From contig JAITED010000099.1 of assembly GCA_031282235.1 (NCBI GenBank), forward strand, positions 1 to 5,909: a DNA stretch of 5,909 nt, given 5' to 3'. Position numbers and translations under genes: made by a program. This DNA comes from Propionibacteriaceae bacterium. GTDB lineage: Bacteria > Actinomycetota > Actinomycetes > Propionibacteriales > Propionibacteriaceae. Each line of letters begins with the position of its first letter. Within the stretch, counting starts at the first letter, position 1. Positions 5,714 through 5,909 of the stretch are shown here, in pieces. The notes beneath the pieces are model-generated. The model was not told the origin of the DNA. It saw only the letters and a program-made list of their open reading frames with translations, and did not search any database.

Positions 5714-5835
5714 AGCGCCACTCCTCTCCCCTAGGAACCTCTATTCTGTCATGTCCCCACCCCGGTTAATCCCCCACCGTTCAACACCATACGGCGTGAT
5801 ACGAAAGAGTTACGGCGGCGGCGTACAGTTATGGG
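5714..5835. promoter_or_regulatory. Divergent promoter region between folE and the right-edge gene
   Basis: This 122-nt gap must serve both directions. On the minus strand the folE ribosome binding site (5721-5729) is clear, but promoter boxes are not. TATGGT (5791-5786) and a CAGAAT further down are weak -10 candidates without a good -35. On the plus strand TACAGT lies next to the GTG start. Two copies of ATACG occur 10 bp apart (5790-5794 and 5800-5804 approximately); their meaning is unknown. Confidence 0.4.
5824..5829 (+). promoter_or_regulatory. Candidate -10 box of a leaderless promoter for the right-edge gene
   Basis: TACAGT fits TANNNT and ends 6 nt before the GTG at 5836. No Shine-Dalgarno is seen, and no other ATG, GTG or TTG lies in frame between the upstream stop (5797-5799) and 5836. 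This favours a leaderless transcript beginning at or near the GTG. The -35 is not recognisable. Confidence 0.4.
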
Positions 5836-5909
5836 GTGCTGATTGAAACTACCTCACCTTATCGTTACGCGCTGCTCGTCCACGGCGGAGCCGGAGGGCG
5901 TGGCTGGAC
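5836..5909 (+). CDS. Probable plant-type asparaginase / isoaspartyl peptidase (N-terminal fragment)
   Basis: Only the first 24 codons are visible: a GTG start, then LIETTSPYRYALLVHGGAGGRGW. A short beta strand followed by HGGAGG close to the N-terminus is the opening signature of the Ntn-hydrolase asparaginase/isoaspartyl dipeptidase family (E. coli IaaA, plant-type asparaginases), which hydrolyse L-asparagine or beta-aspartyl dipeptides after self-cleavage. The catalytic Thr lies far outside the window, so family and integrity cannot be confirmed. The gene is divergent from folE and has no obvious link to folate synthesis. Other glycine-rich N-termini remain possible. Confidence 0.5.
   Translation, partial: MLIETTSPYRYALLVHGGAGGRGW

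Noticed and set aside
5293..5721. 142-codon frame on the minus strand overlapping the folE start
   Set aside because: It is an out-of-frame shadow of folE, rich in R, W and C. The folE frame has all zinc and catalytic residues.
4913..5734. 273-codon open frame on the plus strand across folP and folE
   Set aside because: It lies antisense to two genes with complete family motifs. Its product is rich in R, H and Q with no recognisable domain, as expected from the complement of GC-rich coding DNA.

Overview
The window looks like a chromosomal segment of a GC-rich actinobacterium (Actinomycetota). The evidence is an actinobacterial-type ClpC, a folE-folP-folB-folK order typical of the phylum, a folP product with an actinobacterial-style HWR segment, GTG and TTG starts, and start codons that sit directly behind TANNNT boxes with no ribosome binding site. 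A family such as Actinomycetaceae is possible, but genus and species cannot be read from the sequence.

Layout, read along the minus strand from right to left. folE (5713-5120) and folP (5116-4301) are 3 nt apart and make GTP cyclohydrolase I and dihydropteroate synthase. Then comes an A/T-richer block (about 4260-2713) holding a two-gene type IV toxin-antitoxin module: an AbiEi-family antitoxin/repressor (4219-3647) overlapping an AbiEii-family nucleotidyltransferase toxin (3657-2713) by 11 nt. The folate genes then resume with folB (2666-2307) and folK (2307-1786), which overlap by 1 nt and make dihydroneopterin aldolase and HPPK. After a 62-nt gap comes clpC, starting with TTG at 1723 and running off the left edge (574 codons visible). 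On the plus strand, a gene starting with GTG at 5836 runs off the right edge; its 24 residues contain the HGGAGG motif of plant-type asparaginase/isoaspartyl peptidase.

The folate genes cover four enzymes from GTP to dihydropteroate: FolE makes dihydroneopterin triphosphate, FolB and FolK make the activated hydroxymethyl-dihydropterin, and FolP joins it to p-aminobenzoate. The AbiE module splits this set between folP and folB in the same orientation. It has its own promoter, overlapped by a 17-bp palindrome (4228-4244) that is a good candidate for the antitoxin operator. folB on the far side has its own TANNNT box 6 nt before its ATG, so it may be expressed independently of the insertion.

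The main points for a second look are the TA module inside an essential operon, its operator-promoter, the repeated leaderless start architecture (abiEi, folB and the right-edge gene), and a degenerate HspR-type (HAIR-like) element over the clpC promoter. No RNA gene, CRISPR array, insertion sequence or convincing intrinsic terminator was seen.
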